Shown piece after piece: positions 20,014-29,679 of a DNA stretch of 64,000 nucleotides. The first letter of the stretch is position 1, and every line of letters starts with the position of its first letter. The stretch lies in the NCBI RefSeq assembly GCF_003709565.1, contig NZ_QNRC01000012.1, positions 88,675 through 152,674 of the forward strand, written 5' to 3'. Under the pieces are notes generated by a model. The model was not told where the DNA came from, searched no databases, and saw only the letters and a list, made by a program, of their open reading frames with translations. Origin of the DNA: Paracoccus sigandri (lineage in GTDB: Bacteria > Pseudomonadota > Alphaproteobacteria > Rhodobacterales > Rhodobacteraceae). The position numbers and the translations under genes are program-made.

Positions 20014-20182
20014 GGGATATTTCAGGACCAAAGCAGGGGCGGCTTAACCGTGTCTTAACCCTTCGCTGCCAGAGTGGCGTTACGGTACAGGCGGGGACGC
20101 CGATGACCGTGACCGAAGCAGGCGCCCCGTCCTTTCCCAGGGCGGGGCGTTCTCCGATCCTGCTTTGGTCCTGAAATATCCC
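20014..20182. repeat. Perfect 24-base inverted repeats enclosing 121 bases
   Basis: The 24 bases at 20014-20037 (beginning GGGATATTTCAGG) are exactly complementary to 20159-20182. The enclosed 121 bases contain two CTTAACC copies and a hairpin CGCCCCG...CGGGGCG (near 20122-20148). The arms are a variant of the intergenic family, with CAGGACCAAAGCAGG in place of the CCAAGATGAAA arm. The element fills the gap between convergent folD and ruvB. No open frame inside looks coding. Confidence 0.65.
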
Positions 20183-20256
20183 GGGGGAGCCGCCGGAATG
20201 GCGGCGGGGGCAGCGCCCCCCTTCTTCGTCCCGCCGCGGCCGGTCCTCGATGCGAC

Positions 20257-21288
20257 CTAATCCTCGAACAACGCCGCCTGTCCCGGCGGCCGGGGCGCGT
20301 CCAGTCCCAGATGCCGCCAGGCGCGCGCAGCAAGCTGCCGGCCGCGCGGGGTGCGGGCGATCAGGCCCTGCTGCAGCAGATAGGGCTCGATCACCTCCTC
20401 GATCGCGTCGCGGCTCTCGGAGAGTGCCGCCGACAGGGTCTCGACCCCCACCGGCCCGCCGCCGTAATGTTCCGCCATCAGCGTCAGATAGCGCCGGTCC
20501 GCCCCGTCCAGGCCCAGGTCGTCCACCCCCAGGCGGGTCAGCGCCGCATCGGCGATGGCGCGGGTCAGGCGGCCGTCGCCCTCGACCAGCGCGAAATCCA
20601 CCACCCGGCGCAGCAGCCGGCCCGCGATGCGCGGCGTGCCACGGGCGCGGCGGGCGATTTCGCGCGTGCCGTCCTTGTCGGCATCGATGCCCATCATCCG
20701 CGCGCCGCGCTGCACGATCAGGTCCAGCTCGTCGATCTCGTAGAATTGCAGCCGGGTCGGGATGCCGAAGCGGTCGCGCAGCGGCGTGGTCAGCAGGCCC
20801 AGCCGGGTGGTCGCGCCGACCAGCGTGAAGGGCTGCAGCTCGATCCTGACGGTGCGGGCGGCGGGGCCTTCGCCGATGACCAGGTCCAGCTCGAAATCCT
20901 CCATCGCCGGATAGAGCACCTCCTCGACCGCCGGGTTCATGCGGTGGATCTCGTCGATGAACAGCACGTCGCGGGTTTCCAGATTGGTCAGGATCGCCGC
21001 CAGGTCGCCCGCCCGCGCCAGGACCGGCCCCGAGGTCATGCGGAAATTCACCCCCAGCTCGCGCGCCATGATCTGCGCCAGCGTGGTCTTGCCCAGCCCC
21101 GGCGGGCCGAAGAACAGCGTGTGGTCCATCGCCTGGCCGCGCATCTTCGCGCTTTCGATGAAGACCCGCAGATTGGCGCGCGCCTCGGCCTGGCCGACGA
21201 AATCGGACAGCGACTGGGGGCGCAGGGCGCGGTCCTCGGGCTCGCCTTCCAGCCGTTCGGGGCGCAGGGCCGGGTCGGGCTGGGTCAT
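20257..21288 (-). CDS. ruvB: Holliday junction branch migration ATPase RuvB
   Basis: Hexameric AAA+ motor that drives branch migration with RuvA. The 343-aa product has the N-terminal [11 protein letters not shown], Walker [10 protein letters not shown], Walker [12 protein letters not shown], the sensor [18 protein letters not shown] and the C-terminal winged helix with [14 protein letters not shown]. All family landmarks are present. The start overlaps the htpX stop by ATGA, so it is coupled to the protease gene rather than directly to ruvA. Confidence 0.97.
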   Translation of the reverse strand: MTQPDPALRPERLEGEPEDRALRPQSLSDFVGQAEARANLRVFIESAKMRGQAMDHTLFFGPPGLGKTTLAQIMARELGVNFRMTSGPVLARAGDLAAILTNLETRDVLFIDEIHRMNPAVEEVLYPAMEDFELDLVIGEGPAARTVRIELQPFTLVGATTRLGLLTTPLRDRFGIPTRLQFYEIDELDLIVQRGARMMGIDADKDGTREIARRARGTPRIAGRLLRRVVDFALVEGDGRLTRAIADAALTRLGVDDLGLDGADRRYLTLMAEHYGGGPVGVETLSAALSESRDAIEEVIEPYLLQQGLIARTPRGRQLAARAWRHLGLDAPRPPGQAALFED

Positions 21289-22121
21289 CGGCGGGCCATG
21301 GCGCTGAGCCGGGCGATACGCTCCTCGACGGGCGGATGGGTGGCGAACAGATTGTCCATGCGCAGCCCGTTCAGCGGGTTGACGATGAACAGCGCGGCCG
21401 AGGCGGGGTTGCGCTCGGCCGGGATGTTCATGCTGCGCCCGGCCATCTGCGAGATCCGCGCAAGCGCCGAGGCCAGCGCCATCGGCTGGCCGCAGATCTC
21501 GGCGCCCGTCCGGTCGGCCTCGTATTCGCGGGTGCGCGAGATCGCCATCTGCACCATCGCCGCCGCCAGCGGCGCCAGCACCATCGCCAGGATCGCGCCC
21601 AGCCCGCCGCCCCGGCCCTCGCGCCCGCCGGTGAACAGCAGCATGTTGCCCATCATCGCGATGGCGCCGGCCATGGTGGCGGTGACGGTCATGGTCAGCG
21701 TGTCGCGATGCCGGATATGGGCCAGCTCATGGGCGATGACGCCGGCCAGTTCCTCGCGGTTCAGCCCGCGCAGCAGGCCCTGGGTCACCGCCACGGCGGC
21801 ATTGTCGGGGTTGCGGCCGGTGGCGAAGGCATTGGGCTGCTCGGTCGGCAGCAGGTAGAGCTTCGGCATCGGCAGCCCGGCCCGTTCGGCCAGGGCCGCC
21901 GTCAGCGCGTGAAGATCGCCCCCCTGGGCGGGCGTCAGTTCCACCGCGCCATGCTGGCGCAGGACCATCTTGTCGCTGTTCCACAGCGCGAACAGGTTGC
22001 CCGCCCCGGCGATCAAGAGCGCGATGACCGCGCCGCCCTGCCCGCCCATCATCCAGCCAAGCGCCATGACGATGGCGGTCAGCGCCGCCATCAGGATGAA
22101 TGTCCGTGCGTTTCCTTCCAT
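21285..22121 (-). CDS. htpX: Membrane zinc protease HtpX
   Basis: M48 family inner-membrane protease that helps clear misfolded membrane proteins. The 278-aa product has an N-terminal hydrophobic pair (about residues 8-48), the segment [21 protein letters not shown], the zinc site [11 protein letters not shown] (near 130-140), further membrane segments, and [10 protein letters not shown], which supplies the third ligand. It lies between ruvA (nine bases upstream) and ruvB (4-base overlap), an odd place for a protease gene. Confidence 0.93.
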   Translation of the reverse strand: MEGNARTFILMAALTAIVMALGWMMGGQGGAVIALLIAGAGNLFALWNSDKMVLRQHGAVELTPAQGGDLHALTAALAERAGLPMPKLYLLPTEQPNAFATGRNPDNAAVAVTQGLLRGLNREELAGVIAHELAHIRHRDTLTMTVTATMAGAIAMMGNMLLFTGGREGRGGGLGAILAMVLAPLAAAMVQMAISRTREYEADRTGAEICGQPMALASALARISQMAGRSMNIPAERNPASAALFIVNPLNGLRMDNLFATHPPVEERIARLSAMARR

Positions 22122-22130
22122 CTTCCTGCC

Positions 22131-22823
22131 TCACCCCTTCGGAGCCAGCGACCTCAGCGCCGCGCGGATCAACGCGGATGTGTCGGCGCCCGGTTCCCCG
22201 GCCTGCGTCTCGGCCACGGCGGCGGCGGCCTCGGACTGGGCATAGCCCAGATTGGTCAGCGCCGACAGCGCATCCGCCGCGATGCGGGCCGAGGCCACGG
22301 CCGCCGAGGGAGCGGCCGTCCCTGCCCCGGAGGGGGCGGGGACCGCGCCCGGTTCGGCCTCGATGGCCGGGCCGGGCGCGCTGCCGGCATCGACCGTCAG
22401 GTCGCCGCCAAGCGCCATGACCTGCGGCGCCTTGTCCTTCAGTTCCAGCACCACGCGTTGCGCCAGTTTCGGCCCGACGCCCTGCGCCTTGCGCACCGCC
22501 GACCAGTCCCCCAGCGCGATCGCCCGCGCCAGCCCCTCGGGGCCCAGCGTGCCCAGCACCGCCAGCGACACCTTCGCGCCGACGCCCTGCACGCTGGTCA
22601 GCAGCTTGTGCCATTCCTTTTCCAGAAGCGTCGGAAAGCCGAACAGCTGCAGCAGGTCCTCGCGCACCAGCAGGTCGGTATAGAGCGCCACCGCCTGCCC
22701 CGCCGGCGGCAGCGCCGCCGCGGTCCTTTCGCTGACATGGACGATATAGCCCACGCCGCGCACGTCGATCATCACGTGATCGCGGGCGCGGTGCAGGATG
22801 ATCCCGGCGATCCGCCCGATCAT
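22131..22823 (-). CDS. ruvA: Holliday junction-binding protein RuvA
   Basis: Tetrameric junction-recognition subunit. The 230-aa product starts [12 protein letters not shown] (OB-fold, residues about 1-64), has helix-hairpin-helix segments ([11 protein letters not shown] and [19 protein letters not shown], about 70-130), an Ala/Pro/Gly-rich linker (about 150-175), and the C-terminal RuvB-contact domain ([12 protein letters not shown]). The start overlaps the ruvC stop by four bases. Confidence 0.95.
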   Translation of the reverse strand: MIGRIAGIILHRARDHVMIDVRGVGYIVHVSERTAAALPPAGQAVALYTDLLVREDLLQLFGFPTLLEKEWHKLLTSVQGVGAKVSLAVLGTLGPEGLARAIALGDWSAVRKAQGVGPKLAQRVVLELKDKAPQVMALGGDLTVDAGSAPGPAIEAEPGAVPAPSGAGTAAPSAAVASARIAADALSALTNLGYAQSEAAAAVAETQAGEPGADTSALIRAALRSLAPKG

Positions 22824-23329
22824 GCCGACCTCGCCACGATGCGCAGGCTGCGGCCCTGCAGGTGGCGGGCGTGGCAGATGGCGATGGCCAGCGCGTCGGC
22901 CGCATCCGGGCTGTCGAAACTCACGCCGGGCAGTTGCACCCGCACCATGTGCTGCACCTGTTCCTTGCCGGCATGGCCGACGCCGACCACGGTCTTCTTC
23001 ACCGCATTGGGGGCGTATTCGCCCACGGGAAGCCCCGCCTCGGCCGGGGCCAGCAGCGCGATGCCGCGCGCCTGGCCCAGTTTCAGCGTGCCCGAGGCGT
23101 CCTTGTTCACGAAGGTCTGCTCGACCGCCGCGGCATCGGGCGCGTGCAGCGCGATCACCGCGCAGAGCCCCCGATAGAGCATCGACAGCCGCGCCCCCAG
23201 GTCACGCTCTGCATCCGCCCCGACCGAGCGGATCACGCCATTGGCGACATGCCGCAGGCGCGGGCCGTCCACCTCGATCACGCCCCAGCCCATGTTCCTC
23301 AAACCGGGATCGATGCCCAGAACCTTCAT
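22820..23329 (-). CDS. ruvC: Holliday junction endonuclease RuvC
   Basis: Resolvase that cuts Holliday junctions. The 169-aa product has Asp7 in the opening [16 protein letters not shown], Glu70 in [11 protein letters not shown], and the C-terminal acidic pair in [16 protein letters not shown]. Start at 23329 gives the family N-terminus; the frame is open to 23458 but that extension is not conserved in type. GGGGG lies just upstream of the ATG. First gene of the ruvC-ruvA-htpX-ruvB unit. Confidence 0.96.
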   Translation of the reverse strand: MKVLGIDPGLRNMGWGVIEVDGPRLRHVANGVIRSVGADAERDLGARLSMLYRGLCAVIALHAPDAAAVEQTFVNKDASGTLKLGQARGIALLAPAEAGLPVGEYAPNAVKKTVVGVGHAGKEQVQHMVRVQLPGVSFDSPDAADALAIAICHARHLQGRSLRIVARSA

Positions 23330-23443
23330 GCTGCCCCCATTTTTCCAAGAACTAGCACGAAGGGCGAACATTTGCCTAGAGGCTAAGCCCGGCCGGGGGT
23401 GGTTTCGGACCCGGCGGCGTCGCGCCGGGCGGCAGCGGCGGAT

Positions 23444-23465
23444 GGATATTTGTGCCAAGATGAAA
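23444..23465 (+). repeat. Intergenic element, single copy
   Basis: GGATATTT, a short spacer, then CCAAGATGAAA, in the gap between dnaE and ruvC. The upstream CGGCGTCGCGCCGG is palindromic and could form the G/C-rich hairpin seen at other copies. Confidence 0.55.
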
Positions 23466-23494
23466 GCCGCCGCGGTTTTGCTTGGGCGGGCGGG

Positions 23495-26400
23495 CTATTC
23501 CTCGATCACGTCCAGGACGCCCGGCACGGCGCGCAGGGCCTGGCGGGCCGGGGTGGTCAGGGGCGCGTCATTGGCGACCTCGATCTCGATCACCTCGTCG
23601 CCCTCGCGGATGCGCAGCCTGACCGGCCCGCGCGACCGGGACGAGGCGGTGATCTCGGTGCGGATCCGGCCAAGCGTCTCGGCCAGGCGGTCCACCGTGT
23701 CGATGCCCTGGATCTCGACCGCGAGGCAGCCCGCGCCGGCATCGGCGATGGCCTCGTCCAGCAGCGCGACGGAATTGGCCAGCATCTTGACCTGGTCGCC
23801 CGAGGGCTCGACCTTGACCTGCAGCACCACGTTCTGGCCGGGCTCCAGCCGGTCGCGCGCCGCGTTCAGGAGGTCGGAAAACACCGTGACCTCGTAGAGC
23901 CCGGTCGGGTCGGACAGGCTGACGAAAGCATATTGCGTGCCCTTGGCCGACTTGCGTTCCTGCCGCGCGCCGACGGTGCCGGCGATGGACGCGACCAGCG
24001 GACCGTTCTCGGCCTCCAGGCTGATCTCGGCCAGGGTCTGCACCTTCTTGCGCTTCAGCGCGGTCTGGTAGTCGTCCAGCGGATGGCCCGACAGGTAGAA
24101 GCCGACCGCCTTGTGTTCCTCGCCCAGCTTCTCGGCCGGCAGCCAGACCTGCGCCAGAGCCGGGCGCGGCGGCGGCAGGTCCTCGCCCCCGCCGAACAGC
24201 GAGGATTGCGACGACGCCGCCTGTTCCTGCACCGCCGCCGACCAGGCGACCAGCGCGTCCAGCGATTTCAGCACCCGCGCGCGGTTGTCGTCCAGCGCAT
24301 CGAAGGCCCCCGCCCGCGCCAGCATCTCCAGCGGGCGCTTGCCGACGCGCTTCATGTCCACGCGGCGGGCGAAGTCGGTGATGTCGCGGAAGGGCGCATC
24401 GCCGCCTTTTTCGGAATGGCGCGCCTGTTCGATCAGCCGCATCGCCTCGACGCCGACCCCCTTCAGCGCCCCCAGCGCGTAATGGATGCGGCCGTCCCGG
24501 ACCGTGAACAGCGGGGCCGAGCGGTTGACGCAGGGCGCCACGATCTCGATCCCCATGCGGTCGCATTCGCGTTTGTAGACGGCCAGCTTGTCGGTCAGGT
24601 GGATATCGCAGTTCATGACCGCGGCCATGAACTCGACCGGATGGTTCGCCTTCAGCCAGGCGGTCTGGTAGCTGACCACGGCATAGGCCGCCGCGTGGGA
24701 CTTGTTGAAACCGTAATTGGCGAATTTCTCCAGAAGGTCGAAGACCTCGCCGGCCTTCTTGGCGTCCACCCCGTTCGCGACCGCGCCATCGACGAATTTC
24801 GGCCGTTCCTTGGCCATCTCGCTGGCGATCTTCTTGCCCATCGCCCGGCGCAACAGGTCGGCGCCGCCCAGACTGTATCCCGCCATGACCTGGGCGATCT
24901 GCATCACCTGTTCCTGATAGACGATGATGCCCTGCGTTTCTGCCAGGATATGGTCGATGCTGGGATGGATCGATTCCAGCTTCTTGACGCCGTTCTTCAC
25001 GTCGCAATAGGTCGGGATGTTCTCCATCGGGCCGGGACGATAGAGCGCGACCAGCGCCACGATGTCCTCGATGCAGGTCGGCCGCATCCGGCGCAGCGCG
25101 TCCATCATGCCCGAGCTTTCGACCTGGAACACCGCCACCGTGCGGGCCGAGGCGAAGAGGTCGTAGCTGGGCTTGTCGTCCAGCGGGATGGCGTTGATCT
25201 GGTTCTCGGCCCCCGGCGGCGGATCATAGAGCTTGCGCCCGTCGGCCGCGACATGCAGCGGCCGGCCGCCGCCATTGATCAGGTCCACGGCGTTCTGGAT
25301 CACCGTCAGCGTCTTCAGGCCCAGGAAGTCGAACTTCACCAGCCCGGCCTGTTCCACCCATTTCATGTTGAACTGCGTCGCCGGCATGTCGGACGCCGGA
25401 TCGCGATAGAGCGGCACCAGCCGGTCCAGCGGCCGGTCGCCGATCACCACGCCCGCGGCATGGGTCGAGGCGTTGCGGTAAAGCCCCTCCAGCTTTTCGG
25501 CATAGTCCAGCAGGCGGGCGACAACCTCCTCCTTCGCGGCCTCGCGCAGGCGCGGCTCATCGGCGCGGGCCTTGGTGATGCTGACCGGCTTGACGCCCTC
25601 GACCGGGATCATCTTGGACAGCCGGTCCACCTGGCCGAAGGGCATCTGCAACACGCGGCCCACGTCGCGCACCGCGGCCTTGGACAGCAGCGCGCCGAAG
25701 GTGATGATCTGGCCGACCTTGTCGCGGCCATACTTGCCCTGCACATACTGGATCACCTCTTCGCGGCGATCCATGCAGAAGTCGATGTCGAAGTCGGGCA
25801 TCGAGACCCGCTCCGGGTTCAGGAAGCGTTCGAACAGCAGCGAATAGCGCAAGGGGTCCAGGTCGGTGATGGTCAGCGCATAGGCGACCAGCGACCCGGC
25901 GCCCGAGCCCCGGCCCGGCCCGACCGGGATGTCGTGATCCTTGGCCCATCGGATGAAATCGGCAACGATCAGGAAATAGCCGGGAAAGCCCATCTGCTCG
26001 ATGATGCCCAGCTCGAATTCCAGCCGCTGGTGGTATTCCTCGGTGCTGACCGCGTGCGGGATGACCTTCAGCCGCGCCTCCAGCCCCTCCTTCGCCTGGC
26101 GGCGCAGCTCGGCGACCTCGTCATCGGCGAAGCGCGGCAGGATCGGCGCGTGCTTCTTGACCGCGAAGGCGCAGCGGCGGGCGATTTCCACCGTGTTTTC
26201 CAGCGCCTCGGGCAGGTCGGCGAACAGGACCGCCATCTCCTCGGCGGTCTTGAAATAATGCTGCGGGGTCAGGCGGCGGCGGGGCTGGGACTGGTCCACA
26301 TAGGCCTTTTCCGCGATGCAGATCAGCGCGTCATGGGCCTCGAACATCGCAGCTTTCGGGAAATAGACGTCATTGGTCGCGACCAGCGGCAGTTCCTTCG

Positions 26401-26995
26401 CATAGGCCAGGTCGATCAGGCCGGGCTCGGACGCGGCCTCGGCCTCCATCAGCCGGCCATTCTCGGCCGGGTGGCGCTGCAGCTCGACGTAGAGCCGGGT
26501 CGGGAAGGCATCGGCCAGCCGGTCGGCAAGCAGCGCGGCCTTCTCGGCCTGCCCCTGCGCGACCAGCAGACCCAGCGGGCCGGTCGCGCCGCCGGTCAGG
26601 CAGATCAGCCCTTCGGACCGCTCGCACAGCTCCTCCAGCGTGACATGCGGCAGCGCGCCGCCTTCGCGCAGATAGAGGCAGGACGACAGCGCCATCAGGT
26701 TCAGCCAGCCCGCCTGGTCCTGCGCCAGCAGCACCACCGGCCCGGTGGCGCCGCCGAAATCCTCGCCCGCCTGCAGCGTGACCTGGCAGCCGATGATCGG
26801 CTGGACCCCCTTGTCGATCGCCTTCACGCTGAATTCCAGCGCCGCGAACATCGCATTGGTATCGGTCAGGGCCACGGCCGGCATCCCCGCCTCTGCCGCA
26901 AGCGCGGGCAGCTTGCCCACCGGAACGGCACCTTCCAATAGGGAATGCTCGGAATGTGTGCGAAGATGGATGAATCGGGGGGATCTTGCGGTCAT
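23495..26995 (-). CDS. dnaE: DNA polymerase III alpha subunit
   Basis: Catalytic subunit of the replicative polymerase (DnaE1 type). The 1166-aa product has an N-terminal PHP domain (FIHLRTHSEHSLLEGAVPV), the catalytic Asp motif PDFDIDFCMDRREEV (near residue 400), the thumb/fingers region with GRGSGAGSLVAYAL just before it, YRPGPMENIP and GYSLGGADLLRRAMGKK, and a C-terminal OB-fold (about 1000-1080). Length matches the family. It is divergent from the nucleoside transporter and 165 bases upstream of ruvC. Confidence 0.97.
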   Translation of the reverse strand: MTARSPRFIHLRTHSEHSLLEGAVPVGKLPALAAEAGMPAVALTDTNAMFAALEFSVKAIDKGVQPIIGCQVTLQAGEDFGGATGPVVLLAQDQAGWLNLMALSSCLYLREGGALPHVTLEELCERSEGLICLTGGATGPLGLLVAQGQAEKAALLADRLADAFPTRLYVELQRHPAENGRLMEAEAASEPGLIDLAYAKELPLVATNDVYFPKAAMFEAHDALICIAEKAYVDQSQPRRRLTPQHYFKTAEEMAVLFADLPEALENTVEIARRCAFAVKKHAPILPRFADDEVAELRRQAKEGLEARLKVIPHAVSTEEYHQRLEFELGIIEQMGFPGYFLIVADFIRWAKDHDIPVGPGRGSGAGSLVAYALTITDLDPLRYSLLFERFLNPERVSMPDFDIDFCMDRREEVIQYVQGKYGRDKVGQIITFGALLSKAAVRDVGRVLQMPFGQVDRLSKMIPVEGVKPVSITKARADEPRLREAAKEEVVARLLDYAEKLEGLYRNASTHAAGVVIGDRPLDRLVPLYRDPASDMPATQFNMKWVEQAGLVKFDFLGLKTLTVIQNAVDLINGGGRPLHVAADGRKLYDPPPGAENQINAIPLDDKPSYDLFASARTVAVFQVESSGMMDALRRMRPTCIEDIVALVALYRPGPMENIPTYCDVKNGVKKLESIHPSIDHILAETQGIIVYQEQVMQIAQVMAGYSLGGADLLRRAMGKKIASEMAKERPKFVDGAVANGVDAKKAGEVFDLLEKFANYGFNKSHAAAYAVVSYQTAWLKANHPVEFMAAVMNCDIHLTDKLAVYKRECDRMGIEIVAPCVNRSAPLFTVRDGRIHYALGALKGVGVEAMRLIEQARHSEKGGDAPFRDITDFARRVDMKRVGKRPLEMLARAGAFDALDDNRARVLKSLDALVAWSAAVQEQAASSQSSLFGGGEDLPPPRPALAQVWLPAEKLGEEHKAVGFYLSGHPLDDYQTALKRKKVQTLAEISLEAENGPLVASIAGTVGARQERKSAKGTQYAFVSLSDPTGLYEVTVFSDLLNAARDRLEPGQNVVLQVKVEPSGDQVKMLANSVALLDEAIADAGAGCLAVEIQGIDTVDRLAETLGRIRTEITASSRSRGPVRLRIREGDEVIEIEVANDAPLTTPARQALRAVPGVLDVIEE

Positions 26996-27004
26996 GATCG
27001 GGAC

Positions 27005-27032
27005 AGTATCGCAGCCCGGCCGAACTGCGCAA
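27005..27032 (-). promoter_or_regulatory. Possible dnaE promoter
   Basis: On the minus strand TTGCGC (27032-27027) and GATACT (27010-27005) are 16 bases apart, just upstream of the dnaE ATG at 26995. Transcription would start almost at the start codon. Motif match only. Confidence 0.3.
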
Positions 27033-27088
27033 TTGCCCAGCTGCGGGAAAGCGCGCTAAGCAGGAATGGTTTGACCAAGGGGACAAAT

Positions 27089-28606
27089 TTGACGGCCAGC
27101 CTGTTCCGAGCCGAGGGCATCGGCAAGACCTATCCCGGCGTGCGCGCCAATGACGATGTCTCCTTCCAGGTCGCGGAGGGCGAAATCCACGCCCTGCTGG
27201 GCGAAAACGGCGCGGGCAAGTCGACGCTGGTCAAGATGATCTACGGGCTGGTGCGGCCCGACGAGGGGCAGATGTCGCTGAACGGCCGGCCCCACGCCCC
27301 CGCCGATCCCCGCGCCGCCCGCGCGGCGGGCGTGGCGATGGTGTTCCAGCATTTCAGCCTGTTCGACGCGCTGAGCGTGGCGGAAAACATCGCGCTGGGG
27401 ATGGAAAACCCGCCGCCCCGGCGCGCGCTTGCGGCGCGGATCGCCCGCGTGTCGCAGGAATACGGCCTGCCGCTGAACCCGGCGCGGCGGGTGGCGATGC
27501 TGTCGGCGGGCGAACGCCAGCGGGTCGAGATCATCCGCTGCCTGCTGCAGGACCCGCGGCTCCTGATCATGGACGAGCCGACCAGCGTGCTGACCCCGCA
27601 AGAGGCGGAACTGCTGTTCGCCACCCTGCGCAAGCTGGCCGACCAGGGCACCGCGATCCTCTATATCAGCCACAAGCTGGAAGAAATCCGCGCCCATTGC
27701 GACCGCGCCACGATCCTGCGCCACGGCCGCGTGGTGGACAGCTGCGACCCGCGCGCCCATTCCGCCCGCGAGCTGGCGGCGATGATGGTCGGCGGCCAGA
27801 TGCGGCTGGTCGACCGCACCGGGCGGCAGGCGGGCGAAGTGCTGCTGGAGCTGCGCGATCTCTCGCTGCCCGCCCCCGATGCCGAGGGCACGGCGCTGAA
27901 ATCCGTCAGCCTGACCCTGCGCGCGGGCGAGATCCTGGGCATCGGCGGCGTCGCCGGCAACGGGCAGGAGGAATTGCTGGCCGCGCTGTCGGGCGAGCTG
28001 CGCAGCCCCCCCGGCACGATCGCGCTGGAGGGGCGCGACCTGGGCGGCACGGGGCCGCAGGGGCGGCGCGCGGCCGGGCTGCTGGCCGCGCCCGAGGATC
28101 GCCTGGGCCATGCCGCCGTCCCCGATTTCAGCCTGGCCGAGAACACGCTGCTGACCGCCGGCAGCCGCAAGGGGCTGGTCAGGGGCGGGCTGATCGACCA
28201 CCGCGCCGCGCGCGCCTATGCCGAACAGGTGATCCACGCCTTCGACGTGCGCACCCCCGGCCCCGGCACCGCCGCCCGCGCGCTGTCGGGCGGCAACCTG
28301 CAGAAATTCGTGATCGGCCGCGAGGTGCTGCAGGCGCCCCGCGTGCTGGTCGTCAACCAGCCCACCTGGGGCGTCGACGCCGGCGCCGCCTCCGCCGTGC
28401 GCCAGTCGCTGCTGGACCTGGCGCGCTCGGGCGCAGGGGTCGTGGTCATCAGCCAGGACCTGGACGAGCTTCTGGAACTGTCCGACCGCTTCTGCGCGCT
28501 GAACGAGGGCCGGCTGTCCGAACCCCGCCCCACCGAGGGGCTCAGCCTGGACGAGATCGGGCTGATGCTGGGCGGCGCGCATGGCATGGAGGTCGCCCAT
28601 ATATGA
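27089..28606 (+). CDS. ABC transporter ATPase for nucleosides (two ATPase domains)
   Basis: Energises import of nucleosides or a related ligand with the two permeases and BMP-type binding protein downstream. The 505-aa product has two ABC domains, as in RbsA/YufO. Domain 1: Walker A GENGAGKST, signature LSAGERQRVEI, Walker B LLIMDEPTSVL. Domain 2: degenerate Walker A GVAGNGQEEL, signature LSGGNLQKFVIGRE, and VLVVNQPTWGVD with Asn and Gln where Asp and Glu are usual, typical of this subfamily. No ATG fits; TTG at 27089 follows AAGGGGA by five bases. TTG at 27071 is an alternative. Confidence 0.88.
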   Translation: MTASLFRAEGIGKTYPGVRANDDVSFQVAEGEIHALLGENGAGKSTLVKMIYGLVRPDEGQMSLNGRPHAPADPRAARAAGVAMVFQHFSLFDALSVAENIALGMENPPPRRALAARIARVSQEYGLPLNPARRVAMLSAGERQRVEIIRCLLQDPRLLIMDEPTSVLTPQEAELLFATLRKLADQGTAILYISHKLEEIRAHCDRATILRHGRVVDSCDPRAHSARELAAMMVGGQMRLVDRTGRQAGEVLLELRDLSLPAPDAEGTALKSVSLTLRAGEILGIGGVAGNGQEELLAALSGELRSPPGTIALEGRDLGGTGPQGRRAAGLLAAPEDRLGHAAVPDFSLAENTLLTAGSRKGLVRGGLIDHRAARAYAEQVIHAFDVRTPGPGTAARALSGGNLQKFVIGREVLQAPRVLVVNQPTWGVDAGAASAVRQSLLDLARSGAGVVVISQDLDELLELSDRFCALNEGRLSEPRPTEGLSLDEIGLMLGGAHGMEVAHI

Positions 28607-29679
28607 TCCACCTGGTTCCCCGCAGCCAGTCCTCGCTGGCCTGGCAATTCGCCACGCCCCTGCTGGCGGTGCTGGCCACCATGCTGACCGGCGGCCTGCT
28701 GTTCTGGGTCATGGGCCATGATCCGGTCGCGGCGATCCGCACGATCTTCTGGGATCCGCTGTTCGGGCCGGCCTCCAGCTATTCGCGCCCGCAGCTTCTG
28801 GTGAAGGCGGCGCCGCTGATCCTGATCGCCTCGGGCCTGGCCATCGGCTTTCGCGCCGGCATCTGGAACATCGGCGCCGAGGGGCAATACATCATCGGCG
28901 GCATCACCGGCGCCGCCGTGGCCCTGGCCGCCTATCCGGCCGAGGGGATGTGGATCTTCCCGGCCATGGTGCTGGCCGGCGCGCTTGGCGGCTGGGCCTG
29001 GGGGATGGTCCCGGCCATGCTGCGCAACTGGTGCGGGGCGTCGGAAATCCTGGTGTCGCTGATGCTGGTCTATGTCGCGCAGCGCGTGGCGGCGTGGATG
29101 GCCTTCGGGCCGATGAAGAACCCCGAGGGGATGGGCTTTCCCGGATCGCGCAACCTGCAGCAATACCCGCCCGCCTCGAACCCCGATCTGATCGCCGGGA
29201 CCGGCGCGCATTGGGGCGTGGTCGCGGCGGCGCTGGCCGTGCTGGCGGCCTGGTTCCTGATGAGCCGCCACATCCGCGGCTTCCACATCCGCGCCGCCGG
29301 CATCGCCCCGCGCGCCGCGCGCTTCGCGGGCGTGCGCCCCGCCACGCTGGTCGCCTTCTGCCTCGGCGTCTCGGGCGCGCTGGCGGGCATGGCCGGGCTG
29401 TTCGAGGTCGCCGGCCCCGCCGGGCAGATCAGCCCCGGCTTCGGCTCGGGCTATGGCTTCACCGCGATCATCGTGGCCTTCCTGGGCCGGCTGCACCCCC
29501 TGGGCATCCTGCTGGCCGGGCTGCTGCTGGCGCTGACCTATATCGGCGGCGAGCTGGCGCAGCTGATGATGCAGCTGCCCGCCGCCTCCGTGCAGGTCTT
29601 CCAGGGGATGCTGCTGTTCTTCCTGCTGGGCTTCGACCTGCTGACCCGATACCGCATCGCAAGGAGGGTCGCGGCATGA
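28603..29679 (+). CDS. ABC transporter permease, nucleoside type (first)
   Basis: Inner-membrane permease of the BPD_transp_2 family, the YufP-like half. The 358-aa product has about eight to ten hydrophobic segments and the conserved stretch GIWNIGAEGQYIIGG. Later SGALAGMAGLFEV and FTAIIVAFLGRLHPLGIL fit the family. The start overlaps the ATPase stop by ATGA, and its own stop overlaps the next gene the same way. Confidence 0.9.
   Translation: MIHLVPRSQSSLAWQFATPLLAVLATMLTGGLLFWVMGHDPVAAIRTIFWDPLFGPASSYSRPQLLVKAAPLILIASGLAIGFRAGIWNIGAEGQYIIGGITGAAVALAAYPAEGMWIFPAMVLAGALGGWAWGMVPAMLRNWCGASEILVSLMLVYVAQRVAAWMAFGPMKNPEGMGFPGSRNLQQYPPASNPDLIAGTGAHWGVVAAALAVLAAWFLMSRHIRGFHIRAAGIAPRAARFAGVRPATLVAFCLGVSGALAGMAGLFEVAGPAGQISPGFGSGYGFTAIIVAFLGRLHPLGILLAGLLLALTYIGGELAQLMMQLPAASVQVFQGMLLFFLLGFDLLTRYRIARRVAA

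Noticed and set aside
23399..26941. Plus-strand open frame of about 1180 codons opposite dnaE
   Set aside because: Shadow of dnaE, which has complete family motifs on the minus strand.
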